DNA of 48,650 nt. Source: Burkholderiales bacterium (lineage in GTDB: Bacteria > Pseudomonadota > Gammaproteobacteria > Burkholderiales > Burkholderiaceae_C). Under the pieces are notes generated by a model, which saw only the letters and a program-made list of their open reading frames with translations, searched no databases and had not been told where the DNA came from. Each line of letters starts with the position of its first letter. Within the stretch, counting starts at the first letter, position 1. The stretch is taken from contig JADJCH010000029.1 in assembly GCA_016703325.1 (NCBI GenBank), positions 1-48,650 of the forward strand, given 5' to 3'. Positions 1 through 9,821 of the stretch are shown here, in pieces. A program made the position numbers and the translations under genes.

Positions 1-746
1 CCGTTGGCGTCCTTCTTGGCCTTGATCTCGACTCCGTCGGGGTTGTTCGAGCCGACATCGTGCAGGGCCAGCAGGTGGGCCACCACCAGGCCGATCAGCA
101 CCAGCGGCACGGCGATGACGTGGAAGCTGAAGAAGCGGTTCAGCGTGGCATCGGAGACGACATAGTCACCGCGGATCAGCAGCGACAGGTCCGGACCGAC
201 CACGGGGATGGCCGCAAACAGGTTCACGATCACCTGGGCGCCCCAGTAGGACATCTGGCCCCAGGGCAGCAGGTAGCCCATGAAGGCCTCGGCCATCAGC
301 GCCAGGAAGATGGCGCAGCCGAAGATCCACACCAGTTCGCGCGGCTTGCGGTACGAGCCGTACATCATCCCGCGGAACATGTGCAGGTAGACCACGACGA
401 AGAAAGCCGAGGCACCGGTGGAGTGCATGTAGCGGATCAACCAGCCCCAGGGGACCTCCCGCATGATGTATTCGACCGAGGCGAACGCCACCGGGATGCC
501 GGCGTTGTTCAGCGACGCGTCCGGCTTGTAGTGCATCACCAGGAAGATGCCGGTGACGATCTGGATCACCAGCACCAGCAGGGCGAGCGAGCCGAAGAAA
601 TACCAGAAGTTGAAGTTCTTCGGTGCGTAGTACTCCGACATGTGCACCTTGTAGGCTTCGAACGCGGTGGGGAACCGGTTCTCGAGCCACACGGTGGCCT
701 TGGTGGCCAGCGGTGCGTCGGCAGAGACTTCCTTGAATTCAGCCAT
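1..746 (-). CDS. petB: Cytochrome b subunit of the bc1 complex (partial, C-terminus outside window)
   Basis: This is the N-terminal 248 residues of cytochrome b, the quinol-oxidising membrane subunit of respiratory complex III. The translation starts MAEFKEVSADAPL and contains family hallmarks: FNFWYFFGSLA in the first helix, GIFLVMHYKPDASLN, the heme-binding stretch WGWLIRYMHSTGASAFF, and GYLLPWGQMSYWGA in the Qo-site region. The frame stays open to the window edge, so the remaining helices and cytochrome c1 lie to the left. It begins 20 bases after the Rieske stop codon on the same strand, giving the usual petA-petB-petC order. No defect is visible. Identification is firm from the motifs. 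Confidence 0.97.
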   Translation of the reverse strand, partial: MAEFKEVSADAPLATKATVWLENRFPTAFEAYKVHMSEYYAPKNFNFWYFFGSLALLVLVIQIVTGIFLVMHYKPDASLNNAGIPVAFASVEYIMREVPWGWLIRYMHSTGASAFFVVVYLHMFRGMMYGSYRKPRELVWIFGCAIFLALMAEAFMGYLLPWGQMSYWGAQVIVNLFAAIPVVGPDLSLLIRGDYVVSDATLNRFFSFHVIAVPLVLIGLVVAHLLALHDVGSNNPDGVEIKAKKDAN

Positions 747-766
747 GTTGACCTCGATGTTCCTCG

Positions 767-1363
767 TCAAGCCTTCTTGTCTTCACCGATCAGGATCTTG
801 GCGTCCGACAGGTACATGTGCGGCGGCACTTCGAGGTTGTCCGGCGCGGGCTTGTTCTTGAACACACGTCCGGCCAGATCGAAGGTCGAGCCATGGCAGG
901 GGCAGAGGAAGCCGCCCTTCCAGTCATCGGGCAGCGAAGGCTGCGGACCAGCCTGCAGCTTGTCCGACGGCGAGCATCCCAGGTGGGTGCAGATGCCGAT
1001 CACGACCAGATACTCCGGGTTGATCGAGCGGTGCAGGTTCTTGGCGTACTCGGGCGTCGGATAGGCGTTGCGGTCCGAGTTGGGGTCCGCCATCTCGGCG
1101 CTGAGCTTCTCGAGCTCCTTGAGCTGCTCGGGAGAGCGGCGCACCACCCACACCGGCTTGCCCCGCCATTCGGCGGTCATCTTCTCGCCCGGCTTGAGGG
1201 CGGAGACATCCACCTCGACGGCGGCACCGGCCGCCTTGGCGCGCTCGGACGGCGCGAAAGTGCTGACGAAGGGGACCGCCGCAGCGACACCGCCGATCGC
1301 GCCGGCACAGCCCGACGCGATCAGCCAGGTGCGCTTGGCCTGGTCGACTTGCTGGTCACTCAT
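767..1363 (-). CDS. petA: Ubiquinol-cytochrome c reductase Rieske iron-sulfur subunit
   Basis: The 198-residue protein carries the 2Fe-2S cluster of complex III and passes electrons from quinol to cytochrome c1. Both cluster-binding boxes are present: CTHLGC at residues 125-130 and CPCHGS at 154-159. An N-terminal transmembrane anchor (residues about 12-36) follows a short cytoplasmic tail, as expected for a membrane-anchored periplasmic domain. The ATG at 1363 was chosen because GAGGA lies just upstream; a longer in-frame start at 1408 would add residues without family support. A TAGAAT hexamer (complement of 1415-1420) is a candidate -10 for the operon. petB follows after 20 bases. Confidence 0.97.
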   Translation of the reverse strand: MSDQQVDQAKRTWLIASGCAGAIGGVAAAVPFVSTFAPSERAKAAGAAVEVDVSALKPGEKMTAEWRGKPVWVVRRSPEQLKELEKLSAEMADPNSDRNAYPTPEYAKNLHRSINPEYLVVIGICTHLGCSPSDKLQAGPQPSLPDDWKGGFLCPCHGSTFDLAGRVFKNKPAPDNLEVPPHMYLSDAKILIGEDKKA

Positions 1364-1631
1364 GTGATTCCTCGGGGAAAAGAAAATCCGGATCCGCCTT
1401 GGGGGCAACCCCTGATTCTATCCCGCGCTGTGACCGGTTTCGCGTGCGCAGGCCCCGCCACGGCCGGATCCGGAAACGCTGACGACGGGTGAAAACAACA
1501 GGCAACACCCCCTGCGGCGGGGGCTGTTTCATTCTTGACTTGTAACTGACGGTGTGAATACTTCACACATCGGGGCGACAATGCTCCGAAACCGGGGAAC
1601 TTTCCTCTCAACCCCAAATGGAGCAATTGGC

Positions 1632-2057
1632 ATGAGCATGATGAGCGAGTTCAAGGAGTTCGCCCTCAAGGGCAATGTGATGGATCTTGCCGTGGGCGTG
1701 ATCATCGGCGGTGCCTTCGGCAAGATCGTCGACTCCCTGGTGGGTGACATCGTCATGCCGATCGTGGGCAAGATCTTCGGCGGCCTGGACTTCAACGACT
1801 ACTTCATTCCGCTGGCCGGCCAGACGGCCACCACGCTGGTGGAGGCCAAGAAGGCCGGTGCCGTGCTGGCCTACGGCAGTTTCATCACCATTGCATTGAA
1901 CTTCGTCATCCTGGCCTTCATCATCTTCCAGATGGTCAAGATGATGAACCGCATGAAGCGCGAAGAGCCTGCTGCCGCTGCGGCGCCCGCCGAAGCACCG
2001 CCGACGCCGGAAGACGTGATTCTGCTGCGCGAGATTCGCGATGCGCTGAAGCGTTGA
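1632..2057 (+). CDS. mscL: Large-conductance mechanosensitive channel
   Basis: MscL opens under membrane tension to release solutes during hypo-osmotic shock. The 141-residue product has the normal length. It shows the N-terminal amphipathic helix and first membrane segment (MSEFKEFALKGNVMDLAVG and the glycine-rich pore helix VIIGGAFGKIVDSLV), a periplasmic loop, a second membrane segment (FITIALNFVILAFIIF), and a charged C-terminal helix ending EDVILLREIRDALKR. The ATG at 1632 has GGAG about ten bases upstream; a start at 1554 is open but would add 26 residues absent from the family. The gene stands alone, divergent from petA, and is followed by a strong terminator. Confidence 0.96.
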   Translation: MSMMSEFKEFALKGNVMDLAVGVIIGGAFGKIVDSLVGDIVMPIVGKIFGGLDFNDYFIPLAGQTATTLVEAKKAGAVLAYGSFITIALNFVILAFIIFQMVKMMNRMKREEPAAAAAPAEAPPTPEDVILLREIRDALKR

Positions 2058-2077
2058 TGCGGCTCCGAGCGAGATGA

Positions 2078-2110
2078 ACAAAGGCCACCGCGGGTGGCCT
2101 TTGTCGTTCT
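2078..2110 (+). terminator. Rho-independent terminator after mscL, probably bidirectional
   Basis: A 12-base perfect stem (2078-2089 with 2093-2104) with a three-base GCG loop lies 20 bases after the mscL stop. The stem has A/T-rich ends, so it carries A residues on one side and T residues on the other. It can serve mscL rightward and the convergent amidase operon leftward, whose last gene ends at 2128. Confidence 0.8.
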
Positions 2111-2127
2111 CGGGAACGGGTGCGGCG

Positions 2128-3525
2128 TCAGCCGGGTGGCTGTGGCCAGGGCGGCGGCTCGCTTCGCAGACGCTCCCAGGCCCGACTCAGCCGCAGCACC
2201 CCCAGATCGTCGTGCCGAGGGCCGGCGATCTGCAGGCCGATCGGCAATCCCGCCGCGGTGAACCCGCAGTTGATGGAGGAAGCCGGCTGCTCGCTCATGT
2301 TGTAGGGCAGCGTGAAGGCGATGTGCTCGAAGGGCCGCTGCGGGTCGTTGAGCGGACTGGCCCACTCGGCCGGGAAGGCCACGTTGGGCGCCACCGGGCT
2401 GAGCACGAAGTCGAAATGCTGCGTCGCCGCCACTGCAGCGTCGCGCATCGCTGCCATCTGGCTGTAGCCGTGGAAGACCTCGGCGGCACTCAGGCGTGCG
2501 CCGCTGGCCACCCATTGGCGGATGTAGGGCAGCACCTTCTGCTGGCGGGCCATCGGCAGGGCGGAGATGTCCAGCCAGGAGCGCATGCGCCAGAAGTGGT
2601 CCATGCCGTCGGCCATCGCGCGGGTCATGAAGGGCGGCAGCGCTTCGACGATGGCGCCTTCGGCCTCGAAGCGCTTCGCCGCGGCCACCACCGCATCGCG
2701 CACCTCGGGGTCCACCGCCATGCCCCAGCCGGCGTCGAGCTGCAGGCCCAGGCGCAGGCCCTTCAGATCCAGGCGATCCAGGTCGCTCCAGGCGATCCTC
2801 GGGTCGTGAGGCAGCCGGGTGGCGTCGCGGTCGTCCGGCTGGCTCAGCACCCCCATCATCAACGCGGCATCGGCCACCGTGCGCGTCATCGGCCCAGCCA
2901 CGCGGCCGGCATACGGCGGGTAGATCGGGATGCGGCCCAGGCTCGGCTTCAGGGTGAAGATGCCGCACCAGCTGGCCGGCAGCCGCACCGAGCCGCCGAT
3001 GTCCGTGCCCAGGTGCAGCGGGCCGTAGCCCGCCGCCGCCCCCGCTCCGGCGCCGGAGCTGGAGCCGCCCGGGTTGAGGCGAAGATCCCAGGGGTTGCGC
3101 GCCAGCCGGTGGAAACTCGACAGCCCGGAGGACAGCATGCCGTAGTCCGGCATGGTGGTCTTGCCCAGGAAGACCGCTCCCGCCTCGCGCAGCCGCGCCG
3201 CGGGTGGTGCGTCCGCCGCAGCCGGCACCAGCTCGGTGGCGGCGGTGCCCAGCGGCATTGGGACGCCCTGGGTGGCGATGTTCTCCTTGAGCATCGTCGG
3301 CACACCGTCCACCGGCCCGGCGGGTTCGCCGCGCCGCCAACGGGCCTCGGCCGCCCGTGCCATCGCCAGCGCGCCCTCCGGGTCCATCGCCCAGGTGGCG
3401 CAGAGGCTCGGTTCCCAGCGCTCGATGTGCGCCAGCACCGCCGTGGTCACCTCGACCGGTGACAGCTCACGGCGGGCATAGGCGGCCACCAGGTCGGTGG
3501 CCGAGAGGTCGTGCAGGGCGGTCAT
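2128..3525 (-). CDS. Amidase-signature family hydrolase
   Basis: This 465-residue protein belongs to the amidase signature superfamily (Ser-cisSer-Lys triad), which hydrolyses C-N amide bonds. The triad is visible: Lys80 in TMLKEN, the serine-rich loop GGSSSG at 153-158, and the nucleophile Ser179 in DIGGSVRLPA. It is the last gene of the ABC importer operon, starting 13 bases after the binding-protein stop, so it probably acts on the imported compound or a product of it. The exact substrate cannot be read. ATG at 3525 was chosen over the adjacent TTG at 3528. GatA is unlikely because no gatB or gatC is nearby and the signature is that of a general amidase. Confidence 0.88.
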   Translation of the reverse strand: MTALHDLSATDLVAAYARRELSPVEVTTAVLAHIERWEPSLCATWAMDPEGALAMARAAEARWRRGEPAGPVDGVPTMLKENIATQGVPMPLGTAATELVPAAADAPPAARLREAGAVFLGKTTMPDYGMLSSGLSSFHRLARNPWDLRLNPGGSSSGAGAGAAAGYGPLHLGTDIGGSVRLPASWCGIFTLKPSLGRIPIYPPYAGRVAGPMTRTVADAALMMGVLSQPDDRDATRLPHDPRIAWSDLDRLDLKGLRLGLQLDAGWGMAVDPEVRDAVVAAAKRFEAEGAIVEALPPFMTRAMADGMDHFWRMRSWLDISALPMARQQKVLPYIRQWVASGARLSAAEVFHGYSQMAAMRDAAVAATQHFDFVLSPVAPNVAFPAEWASPLNDPQRPFEHIAFTLPYNMSEQPASSINCGFTAAGLPIGLQIAGPRHDDLGVLRLSRAWERLRSEPPPWPQPPG

Positions 3526-3538
3526 CAAGGATGACCTG

Positions 3539-5068
3539 TCACTGCCAGGCCGTGGCCGCCAGGTCGTTGGCGAAGATCGGCGAGCTGGCCCAGATGCCCT
3601 TCAGCCCCTTCTTGTAGATGGCCGCCTGGGTGGGGTTGAAGATGTAGACGTTCACCGAGTCGTTGGCCAGCTGACGCTGGATGTCGCCGAAGAGCCTGGT
3701 GCGTTCCTTCGTGTTGGTGCTCGCCGCGTGCTGGGCCACCAGGTCCCGGAAGGCCTTGTTGTCGTAGCCCCAGTAGTACGCGGTGTTGGTGTACTGCACA
3801 TAGTCCAGCGGCTCGACGTGGTTGATCACCGTCAGGTCGAAGTTGCCCTTGAAGGTGCCAGACAGCCACTGCGCCCACTCGACGTTTTCGATCTTGGCGT
3901 TGATGCCCACCTTGGCGAGTTGCGCGGCCAGCACCTCTCCGCCCTTGCGCGCATAGGGCGGGGGCGGCAGCGTGAGCGTGACGTTCAACGGCGTGGCCAC
4001 GCCGGCTTCCTTGAGCAACGCCTTCGCCTTTTCCGGGTCGTAGGGGTACACGCCGGTCAGGTCGACGTAGCCGGCGTCGGACGGCGCAAAGTGGCTGCCG
4101 ATGGGCTTGCCCAGGCCATCCAGCACGCCGTCGATGAAGGCCTTGCGGTCCACCGCATGGGCCAGGGCACGGCGCACCCGCACGTCATCAAAAGGCTTGC
4201 GCTTGTTGTTGATCGTCATGATGCCCTTGCCGGCCTGGTTGCCCAGCTCGACGACGAAGCGCTTGTCCTGCTTGAACTGCGGCAGCGCCTGGTTGGCGAT
4301 GCCGCGTGGGAAGGCATCGATGTCCCCGGCCAGCAGGGCGGCGGACTGGGCTGCGGCGTCCTGGATGAAGCGGAAGGTGGCCTTCTTCAGCTTGACGGCC
4401 GCTGCGTTGCGGTACCCGTCCCACTTCACCAGCGTGACGGCGCTGCCCTTGGCCCAGTTCTCCAGCTTGTACGGGCCGGTGCCCACCGGCTTGGTGGCGG
4501 CGGTGGCGGCACTCGCTGCGTCCAGGATCACCGCGGTGTTTTCTCCCATGCGGAACAGGAAGTTGCCGTCCGGGTTGTTCAACGTGACGATGACCGTGTG
4601 GGCGTCGGGTGTCGAAATCGACGAGATGTTGTCGAACACCGCCTTCTTGGCCTTGTTGGTGCTGCCCTCGGCCTTGGCGCGCTGAAAGCTGAACTTCACG
4701 TCGGCACTGTCGAAGGCCTCGCCGTCCTGGAACTTCACGCCCTTCTTCAACTTGAAGGCATAGAGCTTGCCGTCCGGGTCCATCGTCCAGCTCTCGGCCA
4801 GCAGCGGCGTGACGCTGCCGTCCACGTTGATCCTGGTGAGCCCTTCGAAGATGTTGTAGTGCGCGATCTCGCCGATGGCCGCCGAGGGTGCCACGGTCGG
4901 GTCCAGGCCCGGCGGCTCCAGCACCATGCCGATGATGACGCTGTCCTTGCGGGACTGCGCCAGGGCTTCGGTCGTCGCCAGCGAACCGGCCAGGGCCAGC
5001 ACGGCCAGCGACGCGGCGGCAGCGCGGCGGTTCAGTTGCATCGAAGGGGTGTTCAGAGCGTGGTTCAT
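3539..5068 (-). CDS. ABC transporter periplasmic substrate-binding protein, family 5 (peptide/nickel/opine type)
   Basis: The 509-residue protein is a solute-binding protein of the SBP_bac_5 family, which captures peptides or similar ligands in the periplasm and delivers them to the permeases. A signal peptide runs to about residue 38 (hydrophobic AAAASLAVLALAGSLA, cleavage after ALAQ). Family features include EPPGLDPTVAPSAAIGE near the mature N-terminus, the lobe motif NIFEGLTRINVDGSVTPLLAESW, and DVRVRRALAHAVDRKAFIDGVL. The ATG at 5068 has AGGAGAAC just upstream. It comes after the two ATPases rather than at the head of the operon, which is less usual. The ligand is unknown; the co-transcribed amidase suggests an amide or peptide. 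Confidence 0.93.
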   Translation of the reverse strand: MNHALNTPSMQLNRRAAAASLAVLALAGSLATTEALAQSRKDSVIIGMVLEPPGLDPTVAPSAAIGEIAHYNIFEGLTRINVDGSVTPLLAESWTMDPDGKLYAFKLKKGVKFQDGEAFDSADVKFSFQRAKAEGSTNKAKKAVFDNISSISTPDAHTVIVTLNNPDGNFLFRMGENTAVILDAASAATAATKPVGTGPYKLENWAKGSAVTLVKWDGYRNAAAVKLKKATFRFIQDAAAQSAALLAGDIDAFPRGIANQALPQFKQDKRFVVELGNQAGKGIMTINNKRKPFDDVRVRRALAHAVDRKAFIDGVLDGLGKPIGSHFAPSDAGYVDLTGVYPYDPEKAKALLKEAGVATPLNVTLTLPPPPYARKGGEVLAAQLAKVGINAKIENVEWAQWLSGTFKGNFDLTVINHVEPLDYVQYTNTAYYWGYDNKAFRDLVAQHAASTNTKERTRLFGDIQRQLANDSVNVYIFNPTQAAIYKKGLKGIWASSPIFANDLAATAWQ

Positions 5069-5174
5069 CGAAGTTCTCCTCACAGGGGAAGGGGCATGGT
5101 GCCCGACCGGTTCAACACAGGGTATCCGGCAAAACGGCAAAGCGGCGGGCCGACCCATGACGGGCGAGCCGGCT

Positions 5175-6015
<841 letters not shown>

Positions 6016-6026
<11 letters not shown>

Positions 6027-7047
6027 GGTTTCCTCCGGCATCCGCCCGGGGTTGCAACCCGGTGGCGACCGCATCCAGGCGCAGGCAGCGCGCGACGTGA
6101 TCCGGCCCCACCTCTGTCGGCGCGGGCATCGTGCTGCGGCAGGCCGCTTCGGCCCAGGCGCAGCGCTCGGCAAAGGCACAACCGGCACCCAGGTCGGCCA
6201 GTTCCGGCACCCGGCCCGGGATGGTCGCCAGCCGGGTGCCGCGCGGCAGGCCCAGCCGTGGCCGGGCGGCAAACAGCCCGCGCGTGTAGGGGTGGCTCAT
6301 GCGGCGGAACACCTCCGCGGTCGGCCCGCCTTCCACCCCCTGGCCGCCGTACATCACCAGCAGGCGGCGCACCTGCTGCGCCATCACGCCCAGGTCGTGG
6401 CTGATCAGCAGCAGCGCCATGCCGTCCTCGGCCACCAGTTCGGCGATCAGCGCCAGCACCTCGCGCTGCACCGTCACGTCCAGTGCGGTGGTGGGTTCGT
6501 CGGCGATCAGCAGGTCCGGCCGGCAGGCCAGTGCGATGGCAATCACCACCCGCTGGCGCTGCCCGCCGCTGAGCTGGTGCGGGTAGGCGTCCAGCCGGCG
6601 CGCGGCCTGCGGCAGCTGCACCCGCTCCAGCAGGCGCAGCGCCTCGGCCCGGGCCTCGCTGCGGCCCAGGCCGCGGTGCAGCCGCAGCGGCTCGGCGATC
6701 TGTCGGCCGATCGGGTGCAGCGGGTTCAGCGCCGTCATCGGCTCCTGGAACACCATCGCGACGCGGTCACCGCGCAGCGCACACCAGTCGCGCTCCGGCA
6801 GGCCGACCAGCTCGCGGCCCTCGAAGCGCATCGAACCGCTGACCTGTGCGCCTTCGGGCAGCAGACCCATCAGCGCCAGCGCGGTAAGCGACTTGCCACA
6901 GCCGGATTCACCGATCAGCCCCAGCGTTTCCCCGCGCGCCAGCGAAAAGTCCAGGCCACGCAAGGCCTCGACCGCGCCGCGGTGGCTGCGCAGGCGCACG
7001 CGCAGGTCGTGCACCTCCAGCAGCGGCTTCTGTGCGGCTGCGCTCAT
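6016..7047 (-). CDS. ABC transporter ATP-binding protein, OppD/DppD type
   Basis: The 343-residue ATPase pairs with the downstream subunit to form the heterodimeric engine of the importer. Walker A GESGCGKSLT, signature QLSGGQRQRVVIAIAL, Walker B DLLIADEPTTALD and LLISHDLGV are all intact. The C-terminal oligopeptide-type tail has HPYTRGLFAARPRLG and several cysteines (GCAFAERCAWAEAACR and a later RCL), the pattern known to hold a 4Fe-4S cluster in some Dpp ATPases. Its ATG overlaps the permease stop as ATGA, and its 3' end overlaps the next ATPase gene by 11 bases. Confidence 0.95.
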
Positions 7048-7892
7048 CGTTGCCGGGCGAGTTTGGGGTCGAGCAGGTCGCGCAGCCCGTCGCCCATCAG
7101 GTTCAGGCCCAGCACCGCGACGGCAATCGCCACGCCCGGGTAGATGGCCAGCTGCGGGGCCTGGAAGATCTGCGTCTGAGCCTCATTGAGCATGCGGCCC
7201 CAGCTCGGCTGCGGCGGCTGGGTGCCCAGGCCGAGGTAGCTCAGCGCCGCTTCGGCCAGGATGGCGGTGCCGAACTGGATGGTGGCCTGCACGATCAGCA
7301 CGCTGGCAATGTTGGGCAGCACATGATCGAGTGTGATGCGCCAGCGCCCCTTGCCGGCGGCCCGGGCGGCCAGCACATAGTCGCGCACCCAGATGGCGTT
7401 GGCTGCGCCGCGGGTGATGCGGGCGAACCAGGGCACGTAGGCCAGCCCGATGGCCACCATGCTGGTCAGCAGCCCGGGACCGTAGATGGCGGTCAGCAGG
7501 ATGGCGGTCAGCAGCGCCGGGAAGGCGATGCTGAAATCCGTCACCCGCATGATCAGCTCCTCCACCCAGCCGCGCTGCGCGGAGGCCAGGCAGCCCAGCG
7601 CCACACCGGCCAGCAGACCGATGCCCACCGCGATCACCCCCACCAGGATGCTGGCGCGCGAGCCCACCAGCAGCTGCGAGGCCACGTCGCGCCCCAGGCT
7701 GTCGGTGCCCAGCCAGTGGGCGGCACTCGGCGGTGCCAGCTTGTTCGGGATGTCGATGTCCGCGGGCGGGTAAGGCGACCACACCAGCGACAGCGCCGCA
7801 GCGGCCAGCACCAGCGCGCTCAGCAGCGCGCCGATCAGGAAACTCGGGTGGCGCAGCGCGCGTGGCCAGAAACCCGGTGCCGTGGCGCTCAC
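7044..7892 (-). CDS. ABC transporter permease, DppC/OppC type
   Basis: The 282-residue membrane subunit has an N-terminal helix followed by the conserved loop HWLGTDSLGRDVASQLLVGSR, several membrane segments, and the ATPase-coupling EAA-like loop DYVLAARAAGKGRWRITLDHVLPN. The C-terminus (ALSYLGLGTQPPQPSWGRML ... GLRDLLDPKL) is diagnostic of the DppC subfamily. The start is GTG at 7892, backed by GGAGGC just upstream; it overlaps the TGA of the upstream permease (GTGA). Longer in-frame starts reach into the other permease gene and were rejected. Confidence 0.94.
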   Translation of the reverse strand: MSATAPGFWPRALRHPSFLIGALLSALVLAAAALSLVWSPYPPADIDIPNKLAPPSAAHWLGTDSLGRDVASQLLVGSRASILVGVIAVGIGLLAGVALGCLASAQRGWVEELIMRVTDFSIAFPALLTAILLTAIYGPGLLTSMVAIGLAYVPWFARITRGAANAIWVRDYVLAARAAGKGRWRITLDHVLPNIASVLIVQATIQFGTAILAEAALSYLGLGTQPPQPSWGRMLNEAQTQIFQAPQLAIYPGVAIAVAVLGLNLMGDGLRDLLDPKLARQR

Positions 7893-8857
7893 GAAGCCTC
7901 CGCCGGCGCCAGGCGCGGGTCGATCACGGCGTAGATCACATCCACCAGGAAGTTGATCAGCACCACCGCCGCGGCCAGCAGCATCACCGTGTCGCGCACC
8001 ACCACCAGGTCGCGGTTGGAGATGGCCTGGAACACCAGCCGCCCCACGCCGGGCAGCACGAAGACGTTTTCCACCACGATCGCGCTGGTCACCAGGTTGG
8101 CGAACTGCAGACCCATCAACGTGACCACGGGGATCAGGGCATTGCGCATCACGTGCCGCCACAGCACGGCCCGGCGCGTCAGCCCCTTGGCGCGGGCGGT
8201 GCGCACGAAGTCCTCCCGCATCACCTCCAGCACCGCCGAGCGCGTCACCCGCGCCAGCATGGCCGACTGGATCACCGCCAGCGACAGCGCCGGCAGCAGC
8301 AGCGCCTTCAGCGCTGCGAGCACGCCGCCGCCCTCGTCCTCCCGCCAGCCGGGAAAACCGCCGGCCGAGAACCACTGCAGCTTCACCGCAAACAGCAGCA
8401 CCAGCAGGATCGCGAACCAGAAGTTGGGAATCGCCATGCCCAGCTGGCTGCCGGCCATCACACCCACATCACCGAGCCGGTTGTGGTGTGCCGCGGCGTA
8501 GACGCCAAAAGCCAGCGCCGCCACGGTGGTGATCGCCATGGCCAGCAGTGCCAGCGGCAGCGTCACCTCCAGGCGCTGCGCGATCAGCTCCGCGGTGGGG
8601 GTGTCGTAGGAGATGCTCAGTGCCGTCTCGCCGCGCAGCAGGCCGCCGATCCAGCGGGTGTAGCGCGTCAGCGCCGGCTGGTCCAGGCCGAGCTTGGCCT
8701 CCAGTGCGGCGATGGATTCGGGCGTGGCGGTATCGCCCAGAACCACCTGGGCCGCACTGCCAGGCAGCAACTCCAACGCCGCGAAGACGACCCCCGACGC
8801 CACCGCCAGGGTGACGACCAGGGTCAGCAATCGCTTCAGCAGGAACCAGCTCAGCAA
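7889..8857 (-). CDS. ABC transporter permease, DppB/OppB type
   Basis: The 322-residue subunit is the first gene of the six-gene operon. It opens with the typical N-terminal helix LSWFLLKRLLTLVVTLAVASG, contains the periplasmic segment with LGLDQPALTRYTRWIGGLLRGE, and the coupling loop DFVRTARAKGLTRRAVLWRHVMRNALIP. It ends NFLVDVIYAVIDPRLAP, all DppB features. Translation appears to start at TTG 8857, since no ATG or GTG fits as well; a weak initiation codon may limit expression. It is divergent from the SDR gene across 143 bases, where a GGGTGCC/GGCACCC hairpin lies in its leader. Confidence 0.93.
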   Translation of the reverse strand: MLSWFLLKRLLTLVVTLAVASGVVFAALELLPGSAAQVVLGDTATPESIAALEAKLGLDQPALTRYTRWIGGLLRGETALSISYDTPTAELIAQRLEVTLPLALLAMAITTVAALAFGVYAAAHHNRLGDVGVMAGSQLGMAIPNFWFAILLVLLFAVKLQWFSAGGFPGWREDEGGGVLAALKALLLPALSLAVIQSAMLARVTRSAVLEVMREDFVRTARAKGLTRRAVLWRHVMRNALIPVVTLMGLQFANLVTSAIVVENVFVLPGVGRLVFQAISNRDLVVVRDTVMLLAAAVVLINFLVDVIYAVIDPRLAPAEAS

Positions 8858-9000
8858 GGCCTCGGTGGGTGCCCTGCGGCACCCTCATTCGTGATGGATT
8901 GGGCTATTGTGCGGTGTCCCAGGCTGGCACAGGCCGCCGGGCTGTCCGGATTGACGTCGGTGGCGCTTCGTGCTGCGCCGCAACAACAAGGAGTACACCC

Positions 9001-9747
9001 ATGAGATTGGCTGGCAAGGTGGCGGTGGTGACGGGCGGCGGTTCGGGTTTCGGTGCCGGCATCGTCCGAAAGTTCGTCGCCGAAGGGGCGAAGGTGGTCG
9101 TGGCCGACCGCAACGGCGAGGCCGCGCAGGCAGTGGCAGGCGCATTGGGCGACGCGGCCCTGGCGGTGACGGCGGACGTCACCCGTGCCGACGATGTGCG
9201 CGCCATGCTGGACGCGGCCGAGCGCCACTTCGGCGACCTGGACATCCTGGTCAACAACGCCGGCATGGGCCACCTGCCGCAGCCGATGGAGGAGGTGGAG
9301 GAGGACCTGTTCGACCGCGTCGTCGCGCTGAACATCAAGTCCATCTACCTGGCGGCCCGGGAGGTGGTGCCGCGCTTCAAGACCCGCCAGTCGGGCGTCA
9401 TCCTCAACGTCGCCAGCACCGCCGGCGTGAGCCCGCGCCCGCGCCTGACCTGGTACAACGCCAGCAAGGGCTGGGTGATCACCGCCACCCGCTCGATGGC
9501 GGTGGAGCTGGCGCCCTTCGGCATCCGCGTCGTGGCGCTCAACCCGGTGGCGGGTGAGACGCCGATGCTGGCCACCTTCATGGGCGAGGACACGCCCGAG
9601 GTGCGCGCAAAGTTCCTCTCCACCATCCCGATCGGCCGCTTCTCGACGCCCGAGGACCTGGGCAACGCGGCCTGTTTCCTGTGCAGCGACGAGGCGTCGA
9701 TGATCACCGGCGTGGCGATGGAGGTGGACGGGGGGCGGTGCATCTGA
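9001..9747 (+). CDS. Short-chain dehydrogenase/reductase (SDR)
   Basis: The 248-residue protein is a classical NAD(P)-dependent SDR. It has the Rossmann motif TGGGSGFGAG (residues 11-20), DVTRADD for adenine binding, NNAGMG, the catalytic serine in NVASTAG, and YNASK carrying the catalytic Tyr and Lys. The C-terminal ITGVAMEVDGGRCI is typical of FabG-like and glucose-dehydrogenase-like members. An acidic residue following the second strand (VVVADRNG) favours NAD(H). AAGGAG lies eight bases before the ATG. It is divergent from the importer operon. Substrate is not predictable. Confidence 0.92.
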   Translation: MRLAGKVAVVTGGGSGFGAGIVRKFVAEGAKVVVADRNGEAAQAVAGALGDAALAVTADVTRADDVRAMLDAAERHFGDLDILVNNAGMGHLPQPMEEVEEDLFDRVVALNIKSIYLAAREVVPRFKTRQSGVILNVASTAGVSPRPRLTWYNASKGWVITATRSMAVELAPFGIRVVALNPVAGETPMLATFMGEDTPEVRAKFLSTIPIGRFSTPEDLGNAACFLCSDEASMITGVAMEVDGGRCI

Positions 9748-9749
9748 GG

Positions 9750-9763
9750 GCACTGCGCAGTGC
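9750..9763 (+). terminator. Weak hairpin after the SDR gene
   Basis: A perfect 14-base palindrome (GCACTGC/GCAGTGC) starts three bases after the SDR stop and is followed by GTTTGTTG rather than a clean T run. It could act as a weak terminator or 3'-end stabiliser. Confidence 0.35.
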
Positions 9764-9800
9764 TGCAGGCCGTTTGTTGCGGTGATGGAGTGCTTTAATA

Positions 9801-9817
9801 TCCGCATGATGTGCGGA
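9801..9817 (+). promoter_or_regulatory. Inverted repeat just upstream of the Fic gene
   Basis: TCCGCA and TGCGGA (9801-9806, 9812-9817) flank five bases, directly before the GTG start at 9822. A TAATAT hexamer at 9796-9801 with TTGTTG 16 bases upstream (9774-9779) could be the promoter. The repeat would then sit at the transcription start, where a repressor could block it, or form a hairpin occluding the GGAG at 9815-9818. This is inference from layout only. Confidence 0.4.
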
Positions 9818-9821
9818 GAAT

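Noticed and set aside
166..690. Minus-strand frame within the first 750 bases
   Set aside because: It overlaps cytochrome b in another frame and has shadow-type composition; the true frame is open to the window edge.
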